Shown here: piece after piece, positions 8,289-17,740 of the stretch | Layout of the letters: the number at the start of each line of letters is the position of its first letter | Position numbering within the stretch: position 1 is the first letter of the stretch | From: an uncultured Eggerthellaceae bacterium | GTDB taxonomy: Bacteria > Actinomycetota > Coriobacteriia > Coriobacteriales > Eggerthellaceae | Length of the DNA stretch: 46,679 bases | NCBI GenBank assembly: GCA_910588945.1 | Contig: CAJUSF010000033.1 | Location: 1-46,679 of the forward strand | Direction of reading: 5' to 3' | The notes under the pieces: generated by a model | Seen by the model: only the letters and a program-made list of their open reading frames with translations | What the model was told of the DNA's origin: nothing | The model's database searches: none | Position numbers and translations under genes: made by a program

Positions 8289-8543
8289 CTATTCCCATTT
8301 TTCAGGAACAGGATCGTAGCCGTGAGGTCCCCCCGGTCTACATCTAAATATACGCTTCGAAGTCAAAATAAATCCTTTGAAGAAGCCAAAGCGTTTGAAA
8401 GCGATAAGTCCGTACTCAGAACATGTCGGTACAAATCTGCAACATGAAGGCAAAAGCGGTGAAATCAACCCTCTATACAGTATAATGATCCCGATAGCGA
8501 TATATGACGGAACCTTTTTTATGAAGCATAGAAGATTATTCAT
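8289..8543 (-). CDS. yidD: Membrane protein insertion efficiency factor YidD
   Basis: YidD is a small membrane-associated protein that assists YidC-dependent insertion. The hallmark LYRGLISPLLPSCCRF followed by PTCSEYGLIAFKRFG, and the RCRPGGPHGYDPVP ending, are clear. The frame is open to ATG 8558, but the ATG at 8543 gives the usual size of about 84 residues and overlaps the rnpA stop by eight bases (ATGAATAA), with AAGGC just upstream. The overlap implies translational coupling to rnpA. Confidence 0.93.
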   Translation of the reverse strand: MNNLLCFIKKVPSYIAIGIIILYRGLISPLLPSCCRFVPTCSEYGLIAFKRFGFFKGFILTSKRIFRCRPGGPHGYDPVPEKWE

Positions 8544-8925
8544 CCGTGCTGCCTTCATTCAAGACAGAGGCGATCGAACATTTCTTCAAGGTCTTTTCGC
8601 ATTCCTGTAAAACTTTACTATAAGATTCCTTCAGAATCCGTGGTTTTGCAATAAATATCACATCATAATTGGCCCAAGGACCGCCTAATTGACGAGATAT
8701 TTCTCTGAGGCGACGTTTTGCACTGTTTCTCCAAACAGCATTTCCGTGCTTTTTCCCTGCAATAAAAGCAACACGACCATTAAGGTCGTGTTCATTGCTA
8801 ATATTCAACGAGTTATTCTGTTGTGATTGTCGTTCTCCAATAAGAAAAGAAACGTATCGATTGGAATAACTCTTACCGTTGCTGAAAAGGTTGGAAATCT
8901 CTTGGCTGGATTTAATAGTTTCCAA
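8536..8925 (-). CDS. rnpA: Ribonuclease P protein component
   Basis: RnpA is the protein subunit of RNase P, which matures tRNA 5' ends with the catalytic RNA. The 129-residue protein carries a version of the conserved RNR box, GNAVWRNSAKRRLRE, in which the first Arg-Asn is present and RIKRR is replaced by SAKRR. The N-terminal half is slightly longer and more Asn/Ser-rich than usual. The start is TTG 8925 with AAGGA six bases upstream, nine bases after the rpmH stop. It overlaps yidD downstream. Confidence 0.93.
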   Translation of the reverse strand: METIKSSQEISNLFSNGKSYSNRYVSFLIGERQSQQNNSLNISNEHDLNGRVAFIAGKKHGNAVWRNSAKRRLREISRQLGGPWANYDVIFIAKPRILKESYSKVLQECEKTLKKCSIASVLNEGSTDE

Positions 8926-8934
8926 CTAAGGTCC

Positions 8935-9069
8935 TTAAACACAAAGACGCTTGCGACCCTTTGCACGACGGCGAGACAATACAGCACGACCTCCGGCAGT
9001 TGACATACGTGAACGGAAACCGTGGCACTTTGCGCGCTTGCGCTTATTTGGTTGATATGTACGTTTCAT
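8935..9069 (-). CDS. rpmH: 50S ribosomal protein L34
   Basis: Translation of 9069 to 8935 gives a 44-residue, highly basic protein starting MKRTYQPNKRKRAKCHGFR, with STAGGRAVLSRRRAKGRKRL near the end, which is unmistakably L34. L34 is a small protein of the large subunit. AAAGGA lies six bases before the ATG. A strong promoter lies at 9125-9152. It is the first gene of the rpmH-rnpA-yidD-yidC-khpB cluster. Confidence 0.97.
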   Translation of the reverse strand: MKRTYQPNKRKRAKCHGFRSRMSTAGGRAVLSRRRAKGRKRLCV

Positions 9070-9636
9070 AGCTGATCCTTTAACTTCTAAGTAATTCGAG
9101 TTTTAAGAGTCGAGTAACTTCGAAATTATAGCTTAATAGGGAACAAAGTCAATAGAAAATTTTAATAAGATGCAGTTAGAGGGTATCAAGGGAAACAAAA
9201 GTAAAACAACTCATAGAAGATGAAGATCTGTTCGAATTTCGATTGGTTAAAAGTTTTAAGGAAAATATCTAGGTAAATCTTTTAAAGAATAATTCATATC
9301 AATAAGGATGGTTGAAAATCTTAAAACTCGAGGAATTACCAGCTTATCGGGTAAATATCTATGCTTTATAAGTGGTTTAGAAAATGTATGCAGAATCAAC
9401 AGTATCTATGAGCTTTATTTGTCTTTACACAAAGATTTCGTCATAAAAAAGTGAACAAATATAGAGGTTTTAACCTAGATTCATGCAAGTTTTAAACCAG
9501 AAATACATAAGGTTTGTTTAGATATATACAAGAAATGCACAAGGTTTTATTCAAAAAGATGAAAGATAGTGAAAGAAATAAAATTCATTTATTAATGATC
9601 ATCAAAAAGCAGTAATAGATATTGATATAAAACCTT
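9070..9636. other. AT-rich intergenic region between dnaA and rpmH
   Basis: These 567 bp hold no credible gene. The rpmH promoter lies near the left edge. No canonical DnaA box (TTWTNCACA) was seen. This argues against an origin here, although many bacteria place oriC in the rpmH-dnaA gap. Confidence 0.7.
9125..9152 (-). promoter_or_regulatory. Promoter of the rpmH-rnpA-yidD-yidC-khpB cluster
   Basis: On the minus strand TTGACT (9152-9147), a 16-bp spacer and TATAAT (9130-9125) form a near-consensus sigma-70 type promoter, about 55 bp before the rpmH start. Confidence 0.85.
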
Positions 9637-11211
9637 CTACAGATCCTTAATAATCTTCTTTAGAATTTCAACTTCCTCTTGAACATCTCTGTTTTCAAGG
9701 AGAATATTCTCAATCTTTCCAACTGAGTGAATAACAGTCGAATGATCCTTCTTAAACTTTTTTGCAATATCATTGAAAGGAATATCGAGAAGTTGTCTAC
9801 AAAGATACATTGCAATTTGACGTGGATACACAAACTGATGAGATCTTGAAGTACCGATCATATCGCTATGCTTAATGCGATAGTAATTCTCAACCTCTTT
9901 CTGAATATCCTCAACGCCAAGGTTTTTTGACAAGCTTCCAGAAAAATGATTCTCAAGCAGCGTCTTTACTTCAGTAATACCGATATTATGGTTCTCGGAA
10001 AGATTGATATGATAGATAAGAATTGTAACCGCGCCTTTGAGCTCGCGAATGTTTGATCCAGAATTCTCTGCGATATACATCTGTATTTCTTCGGAAATAT
10101 CAAGCCGGTTATTCCCCTCCATTGCTTGATATTCCTTAATGTAACTCTTTACGATCGCAAGCTTTGTTTCTATCTCAGGAGGTTGAATATCAACCGTTCC
10201 ACCTTGGATGAATCTCGAACTATAACGCTCTTCGATGTCAATATTTTTTGGGGCTCTATCAGCTGAAAGAATAATCTGCTTTCCCTGATTAATTAACTTA
10301 TTAAGAATCTGGAAGACAATATTAAGTGTCTGGCTTTTACCCTGTAAAAACTGAATATCATCAATTAAGAGAACATCGGCGTTTTCGTAATACGTTTTAA
10401 AATTCTTATAGCTAGACTTTTCACGGTCATGTTCAGCAACAGCATTCGTATATCCACTAATCAATTCCTCAGAATCGACGTAGATCGTATGAAGTTCTGG
10501 TTGGGTCTCGTTGATATAGTTCTGTATCGCCCTCATAAGATGAGTTTTTCCTAAACCGCTGCGACCATAGATGAATAATGGATTAAGTGCGGTTCTTCCA
10601 GGTAATTCAGAAACCTGAACTGCCATCGAATAAGCGAGTTTATTTGATTCACCAATCACGAAATTCGCGAAAGTTGAACTATTAACAGTTTGATTGTTAT
10701 TGGTTTCATCAAACGAACGTTGCGGCGAATTAACGATCTCACTACTAGGCGTAACTTGAGACTCATTAATACCACCTACCAGAGAAGCTGAAGGTGTGAA
10801 AGGTTTATCTTCAATTTCTGAAAGGTTCCCAGTAGATTCATTGTGATTTTGTGTGAGATTTGCGTTAGGAACAAATTGCTGAGGTTGAACTTGTTGTGTC
10901 TGCACCGTTTGTTGAACCTGTGTAGGTTGTGTTTGAGGTGTTTCAGTTTGAGATTCATCGATCTCGATCATCACAGAGAAAGGAATCTGGTAGATCTCAT
11001 TCAAAGCGCGCTTGATAGGTTCAAGAAAATCGCGTTCAGCCCACTTTTTTAAAAACCCATTCTCTGTTGTAAGGAGAAGAAATCCATCACTCATCGCTTG
11101 GATCTGAAGACGATCATTTAACGCGTTGAATTGTGAATTATCCACATCATCATAAGAAGCTACTCGCTCACAAACTTCATTCCATTTTTCAAGAAGGTTA
11201 TCGCTGGGCAT
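9637..11211 (-). CDS. dnaA: Chromosomal replication initiator protein DnaA
   Basis: DnaA is the AAA+ initiator that binds DnaA boxes and melts oriC. From ATG 11211 the protein has 524 residues. An N-terminal DnaB-interacting domain is followed by a Gln/Thr/Pro-rich linker of roughly 100 residues. The AAA+ module has Walker A GRSGLGKTHLMRAI and Walker B VLLIDDIQFLQGK. The C-terminal domain has the signature KKDHSTVIHSVGKIE. The frame is open to a TTG at 11241, but AGGA upstream of the ATG and the normal N-terminus (MPSDNLLEKWNEV) favour 11211. Two DnaA boxes just upstream suggest autoregulation. Confidence 0.96.
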   Translation of the reverse strand: MPSDNLLEKWNEVCERVASYDDVDNSQFNALNDRLQIQAMSDGFLLLTTENGFLKKWAERDFLEPIKRALNEIYQIPFSVMIEIDESQTETPQTQPTQVQQTVQTQQVQPQQFVPNANLTQNHNESTGNLSEIEDKPFTPSASLVGGINESQVTPSSEIVNSPQRSFDETNNNQTVNSSTFANFVIGESNKLAYSMAVQVSELPGRTALNPLFIYGRSGLGKTHLMRAIQNYINETQPELHTIYVDSEELISGYTNAVAEHDREKSSYKNFKTYYENADVLLIDDIQFLQGKSQTLNIVFQILNKLINQGKQIILSADRAPKNIDIEERYSSRFIQGGTVDIQPPEIETKLAIVKSYIKEYQAMEGNNRLDISEEIQMYIAENSGSNIRELKGAVTILIYHINLSENHNIGITEVKTLLENHFSGSLSKNLGVEDIQKEVENYYRIKHSDMIGTSRSHQFVYPRQIAMYLCRQLLDIPFNDIAKKFKKDHSTVIHSVGKIENILLENRDVQEEVEILKKIIKDL

Positions 11212-11291
11212 ATAGCTATTCCTAATTCCAAACAGAAACAATAAAAGTGGTGTATTTATTCATCAGTAAGTTCATACAAGATAACATAGAT

Positions 11292-11322
11292 TTTTCCACA
11301 AGCGGATATCGATTGTGGAAAA
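11292..11322. promoter_or_regulatory. Inverted pair of DnaA boxes upstream of dnaA
   Basis: TTTTCCACA (11292-11300) and TGTGGAAAA (11314-11322) are exact inverted copies of a DnaA-box variant fitting TTWTNCACA. They lie 81-111 bp upstream of the dnaA ATG, consistent with DnaA autoregulation. Confidence 0.8.
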
Positions 11323-11329
11323 CTATCGA

Positions 11330-12319
11330 CTAAAGGAAATTTAAGATATGTTCACCAAGGTCAGATAGGGCACGTTTTTTTCCAACTTTAATAAGGATAC
11401 CCATCTGTTCTAACTTTGAAAGCAGGTTGCTAGTACTAGATGCTGGTATTCCAGTTTCTTTCGAGATATCTGTGATTCCCCAAACATCATTGTTTTTAAA
11501 GAGATAAATGATGGATATCTCGCGTTTTGAGAGGCTAGATAAAATCAATTGAAGTGACCTTTGTGAATCAACAGGATTTACATACGGCTGTGTTGATTGT
11601 TGTGCTGGTTGTTGGAATATCTGTTGTTCATCAATAATCTTTCCATCTGTGAAAGGTTGAACTGGATTTTCAAATTGTTGTGCTTGCATAAACTGCGCGT
11701 TATATATAGATTGCTGGGATTGAGAATACATAGAGTTTTGCAAATTGGGTGTTTGATGGATCTGTGTTGCCGATGATATCGAAGGTGTTTCTTCAGCCGG
11801 ACCCTCTGCTGACTCCTTATCAACCAAGCTAATTGTAACTACAGCTCCGGAATTCATATTATCCTCAATATGGATAGTTCCATGTTTAGTATCAAGATAC
11901 TCGCGAACGATTGGAAGTCCAGATCCAACCCCGTTTATATAAGCTTTCATTTCACGGGTTGCGGAAGAATATCCCGGCTGCTGAGCTTTTAATTTATCAG
12001 CGATACCTGGGCCTTGATCAGTGAAGCGGATTGTGTTGCCGCTATCAAAGATTGAAACAACCATTTCTTTGAACGATGCATGAATGAAATTTTCCGCGAC
12101 CTGCGAGATTATCGTATAAGGGATAGAACCGCCAAGCTGTTGAGCTTGGTTATATATTTCCGCAGAGAGTTTTCCGATAAATTCCCCAGTCTCCGCAGGT
12201 TTAACGTCGATTATCCTAGGCGAACTGAGCATATCGTCATACAAAGCGATTCTTGCAGGTGAATTCACAAATGCAAAATCAATATTTCCTGTTTCTGTAC
12301 TCAGTTCAATGCCTTCCAA
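11330..12319 (-). CDS. GHKL ATPase / winged-helix protein encoded upstream of dnaA
   Basis: I do not know a name for this protein of about 329 residues. Residues about 60-170 form a histidine-kinase-like ATPase fold. The N-box is VAENFIHA, with G-box segments FTDQGPGIADKLK and GVGSGLPIVREYL. No histidine phospho-acceptor domain or membrane segment is present. A Gln-rich linker follows (about 185-245). The C-terminal 70 residues resemble a MarR/ROK-like winged helix (LSKREISIIYLF, then ITDISKETGIPASSTSNLLSKLEQMG). It could be an anti-sigma-like or DNA-binding ATPase that regulates dnaA or oriC. The TTG start at 12319 is uncertain. The gene is head-to-tail with dnaA, 118 bp upstream, and borders oriC. 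Confidence 0.75.
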   Translation of the reverse strand: MEGIELSTETGNIDFAFVNSPARIALYDDMLSSPRIIDVKPAETGEFIGKLSAEIYNQAQQLGGSIPYTIISQVAENFIHASFKEMVVSIFDSGNTIRFTDQGPGIADKLKAQQPGYSSATREMKAYINGVGSGLPIVREYLDTKHGTIHIEDNMNSGAVVTISLVDKESAEGPAEETPSISSATQIHQTPNLQNSMYSQSQQSIYNAQFMQAQQFENPVQPFTDGKIIDEQQIFQQPAQQSTQPYVNPVDSQRSLQLILSSLSKREISIIYLFKNNDVWGITDISKETGIPASSTSNLLSKLEQMGILIKVGKKRALSDLGEHILNFL

Positions 12320-13153
12320 AAATCAAACCTACATAGATTTATTTATTTCCTTACATCGATTCAAATTGAATCTTATCAAGTTAGTATATGAATCTTATTC
12401 GAAGTTGAATGAAAATGTGAAAAAAATCGCTATAAAGCAAAGTTATCAACAAATTATTCAGAAAATGTGGAAAACTATAGAAGTATTTCGAATGAAATGA
12501 GAACCAACCCAAATACCTTGTTAAAAACTTTTGAAAATAGTGCTTGACTTTTAGTCATTTTAAGTATTCCCAGTATGAGGGTTTGAAGAATTTATGTATA
12601 CAAGCGAATGTAGATTATCTCCAAAATGAATATACGAAGGTATGTTCGATTTCTAACACTAATTAGAGAATTACCAGTGTAATCCATATTTTTCAATAAG
12701 GAATATTATTCATACTAATAGAAATAAACATCGACAATAGACACTACTGTCTCTAAAAATTCCCGTAAAATCAACTATTTTTCACAAATAAGAATCTTTG
12801 TAATGAAAGTTTTCAACATTATCCACAATCGTTATCATTATCTCTATGGAAAACGGTGAATACTAAGCTAAATTTCCAAGATTTTCCAAAGTATTCACTT
12901 ACTTGAAAAACTATGTATGAATAATCCCGATCATTCAGTAAAAATCCAGTTTATTCAACAGAAGATATAAATGTGCAAGCTTTTCAATTTATAAAAATGC
13001 CTATAGCTGAGATAGATACAAAATAGTCGATAAATTTAAGGCTTATACACTGCAAGAACAGTCACATCACATCATGAATATAAACTATAATGAAGCCTAA
13101 TAGATAAATGGGTTAATCCAGTTCTAATTGTATTCAATTCAAAGGTGGCTATC
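12320..13153. other. oriC: Probable chromosomal replication origin (oriC)
   Basis: About 830 bp of very AT-rich DNA contains no gene. DnaA-box matches are TTATCCACA (12819-12827, consensus), TTTTTCACA (12778-12786), TGTGGAAAA (12466-12474, minus), TTATCAACA (12443-12451), TTTTCAACA (12810-12818, abutting the consensus box) and TTATACACT (13043-13051, weak). Gene orientation flips here: dnaA and its upstream gene leave leftward, dnaN-recF-gyrBA rightward. A TATAAT at 13086-13091 may belong to the dnaN promoter. The unwinding element is not pinned down. Confidence 0.85.
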
Positions 13154-14251
13154 TTGAAGTTCAGCATCAATAAAACAGAGCTCCAAAATGCGCTTTCTAC
13201 AGTGCAAAAAGGTGTTTCAACTAGATCTACTTTACCAGTTCTTTCTGGAATCCTTTTAGATGTTCAAGCTGATAAGGTAGTTCTTCAATCAACAGACCTT
13301 GAGCTTTCCATACAATACAGTGTAGACGCGCTTATTGAAGAAGAAGGTAAGACAGTCGTTCCAGGTAAGTTGTTCACCGATATTATAAAAAATCTTCCAG
13401 ATGCGGCTATCCATATTCAGGCTGGAGAAGGTGAGGCAAAGATCACCTGCGATAATTCATCGTTTTCAGTTCATACTTTAAATTACGAGGATTTCCCTGG
13501 TTTTCCAAATGTCCAGACATCACAAAGTCTTTCGATCCAGTTCAACCAATTCGCGTCAATGGTTAAAAAAGTATCGAAGGTAGTTTCAAGAGACGAAAGT
13601 CGCGCGATCCTTACCGGTGTTCTCATTACTTTTGATGAAGGTAAATTAAGAATGGTGGCCACCGACTCATATAGGTTGGCACTCACTGAACTAGATATGG
13701 AAGATACTGTAGCCGACGATTTCCAATGTGTGATTGCAGGTAATTTCCTTAATGAGATTGCCGGTCTTTCTTCATCTAATGAGATGGTGACCATTGCGCT
13801 TGCTGAGAACCAGATCGTGGTCAATTATCAAAATGTCGTCTTCATTAATAGGCGCATTGAAGGAAATTATCCAAATTACAAACAGCTTATTCCAGATGAA
13901 TACAACACGCGTGCGACAATCGATCTATCAGAATTAGTTTCAAGTGTAAAAAGGGCTTCTCTATTAAGTTCTTCGACTGCGCCGATGAAGTTCGATTTGA
14001 ATATCGCTTCTCAAACTATGCAGATCACAGTAACTTCTCCTGATGTTGGATCCGTCCAAGAAACGATTGTGTGTGAAATTAAAGGTGAAGATACAGAGAT
14101 CGCATTCAATTCCGCATATGTTATTGATGGACTTACTGCGGTGAAGGGCGACAAAGTTTATCTAGAGGTTCAATCAGCGTTAAAACCTGGAATCTTTAGA
14201 GCACTTACACCGGAGAATTTCCTTTATCTGATTATGCCGGTTCGAATTTAG
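13154..14251 (+). CDS. dnaN: DNA polymerase III beta subunit (sliding clamp)
   Basis: DnaN is the ring-shaped processivity clamp that tethers DNA polymerase III and many repair proteins. The TTG at 13154 is preferred over the GTG at 13145. AAAGGTGG lies five bases before the TTG, and translation then begins MKFSINKTELQNAL, as beta clamps usually do. The resulting 365 residues are a normal length. STRSTLPVLSGILLD near the N-terminus, and the C-terminal YLIMPVRI, with the conserved M-P-V/M-R ending, are diagnostic. It is the first rightward gene from oriC, followed by recF. Confidence 0.96.
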   Translation: MKFSINKTELQNALSTVQKGVSTRSTLPVLSGILLDVQADKVVLQSTDLELSIQYSVDALIEEEGKTVVPGKLFTDIIKNLPDAAIHIQAGEGEAKITCDNSSFSVHTLNYEDFPGFPNVQTSQSLSIQFNQFASMVKKVSKVVSRDESRAILTGVLITFDEGKLRMVATDSYRLALTELDMEDTVADDFQCVIAGNFLNEIAGLSSSNEMVTIALAENQIVVNYQNVVFINRRIEGNYPNYKQLIPDEYNTRATIDLSELVSSVKRASLLSSSTAPMKFDLNIASQTMQITVTSPDVGSVQETIVCEIKGEDTEIAFNSAYVIDGLTAVKGDKVYLEVQSALKPGIFRALTPENFLYLIMPVRI

Positions 14252-14311
14252 TATCACTATTTATTACGTCATATCGAACTGGTCGATTATTTGAAGGCCG
14301 GTATTAAGCGA

Positions 14312-15448
14312 ATGCCTCTTCGTATAACGAATATCAATTTCAAAAATTTTCGCTCCTACGAGGAGTTTAGTCTTTCTGATCTTGAGAATCTAATAGTTAT
14401 TGTTGGGCAAAATGCTGTTGGAAAGACGAATATTATCGAAGGAATTGGACTTTTAACATCGTTGACTTCTTTTAGAAGCGCGACATCTGCTGAGTTATTG
14501 AAAAATGGGACAGATTTTGGACGAATTTTTATTGATGCAACAGATGGAAACCGCCAGCTTCGTATTGAACTACTGATTGAAAAAGGAAAAAGATCATACA
14601 AACTCAACGGTAAACCTAAACGCATCACAGATTTAAAAGGTTTAATCACATCGGTAACTTTCACACCAGATGATCTTGAACTTGTGAAAGGTTCACATGG
14701 AAAACGCAGAAGGTCTATAGATATTCTCGGTTCACAACTAAATAAGAACTATTATCAAATCACGAAAGATTTCGAGAAGGTAATTCGCCATAAGAATAAA
14801 CTATTAAAAGATGACGCCTCAAAAGATTTGATCGATTCGATAAATGAGTTATTAATTAAAGTTGGCGCTCAGTTGGTCGCGTATCGAAGTACATTTTTTC
14901 AGCGTTTATTAGAAAGAATGGGACCCTTGTACTCTAAGATCACTGGATCAGGTGAAGAACTTACCGGAAGTTATACTCCATCTTGGATCTTAGAAGATGA
15001 TCAGCAAAATGAAGTCCTCGAATCCCAAATTCCTGAAAGGATTGAAATCACTAAAGAAGAAGCGATCTTTCAACTATCTGATTCATTGAAACGTTTGCAA
15101 TCGAGAGAGATTTCTAGAAATAGAACGCTGATCGGTCCACATCGAGATCATATTGATCTATTTATCAACGGAATGAATTCCTCAATTTTTGCGAGTCAAG
15201 GGCAACAGCGTTCGATTGTACTTGCGTGGAAGTTGGCGGAAGCTCAAACGATCGAGGATATGACTGGACAGCTGCCAATTCTTCTTCTTGATGATGTAAT
15301 GAGTGAACTTGATGAGGTGCGTAGACAATCACTCGTTAATTTTCTTTCAGACGAGATCCAAACCTTTATTACCACTGCGAATATAAACTACTTTGATGAA
15401 GAAATTCTTTCGCGTGCCAACGTGATGAAAATTCCGTTCGAAGAATAA
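14312..15448 (+). CDS. recF: DNA replication and repair protein RecF
   Basis: RecF is an SMC-like ABC ATPase that helps load RecA at gaps in the RecFOR pathway. Walker A is GQNAVGKTNIIEGI, the ABC signature region is FASQGQQRSIVLAWKLAE, and Walker B is LLLDDVMSELDEVRR. The frame is open from TTG 14291, but ATG 14312 gives the family-typical start MPLRITNINFKNFRSY and 378 residues. The ribosome site is weak for both. The DUF721/DciA gene often found between recF and gyrB in actinobacteria is absent. Confidence 0.95.
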   Translation: MPLRITNINFKNFRSYEEFSLSDLENLIVIVGQNAVGKTNIIEGIGLLTSLTSFRSATSAELLKNGTDFGRIFIDATDGNRQLRIELLIEKGKRSYKLNGKPKRITDLKGLITSVTFTPDDLELVKGSHGKRRRSIDILGSQLNKNYYQITKDFEKVIRHKNKLLKDDASKDLIDSINELLIKVGAQLVAYRSTFFQRLLERMGPLYSKITGSGEELTGSYTPSWILEDDQQNEVLESQIPERIEITKEEAIFQLSDSLKRLQSREISRNRTLIGPHRDHIDLFINGMNSSIFASQGQQRSIVLAWKLAEAQTIEDMTGQLPILLLDDVMSELDEVRRQSLVNFLSDEIQTFITTANINYFDEEILSRANVMKIPFEE

Positions 15449-15760
15449 CTCATCAGGTGCTCTACTTTAATACCAAGCCTTTTTGATAAACTAACTCAAC
15501 CACAAGATATTGTGTTTTGATATTGAATCTGAAAATACCCTTAAATAAGCCGTATATATAATTCTTTTCGATCACTTATTCATTAATAATAAAAACCACG
15601 CCTTAAAACGGCTCATATAATGCCATTTGAAGCCCCAAAATGTAAAAAACGTATATTTGTATGGTAAAATTCAATATAGGTTGTTGCAAATTCAAAGCAA
15701 AATCCAAGTCGAAATCGAATAATACCTCAATATACGGGATAAACACAGTAAGGGGAAAGT
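15449..15760. other. AT-rich intergenic region between recF and gyrB
   Basis: These 312 bp contain no gene. The gyrB-gyrA promoter is expected here. Several TATA-like words are present (for example TATATAAT near 15551), but none is paired with a convincing -35, so no promoter is called. Confidence 0.6.
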
Positions 15761-17701
<1,941 letters not shown>

Positions 17702-17740
17702 AATTTCTTTTTGTGATGCTTGATTAGGAATGAGGGATAA

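Noticed and set aside
9070..9636. Alternative oriC between rpmH and dnaA
   Set aside because: No DnaA boxes fitting TTWTNCACA were seen here, while a cluster lies at 12443-12827 where gene orientation flips.
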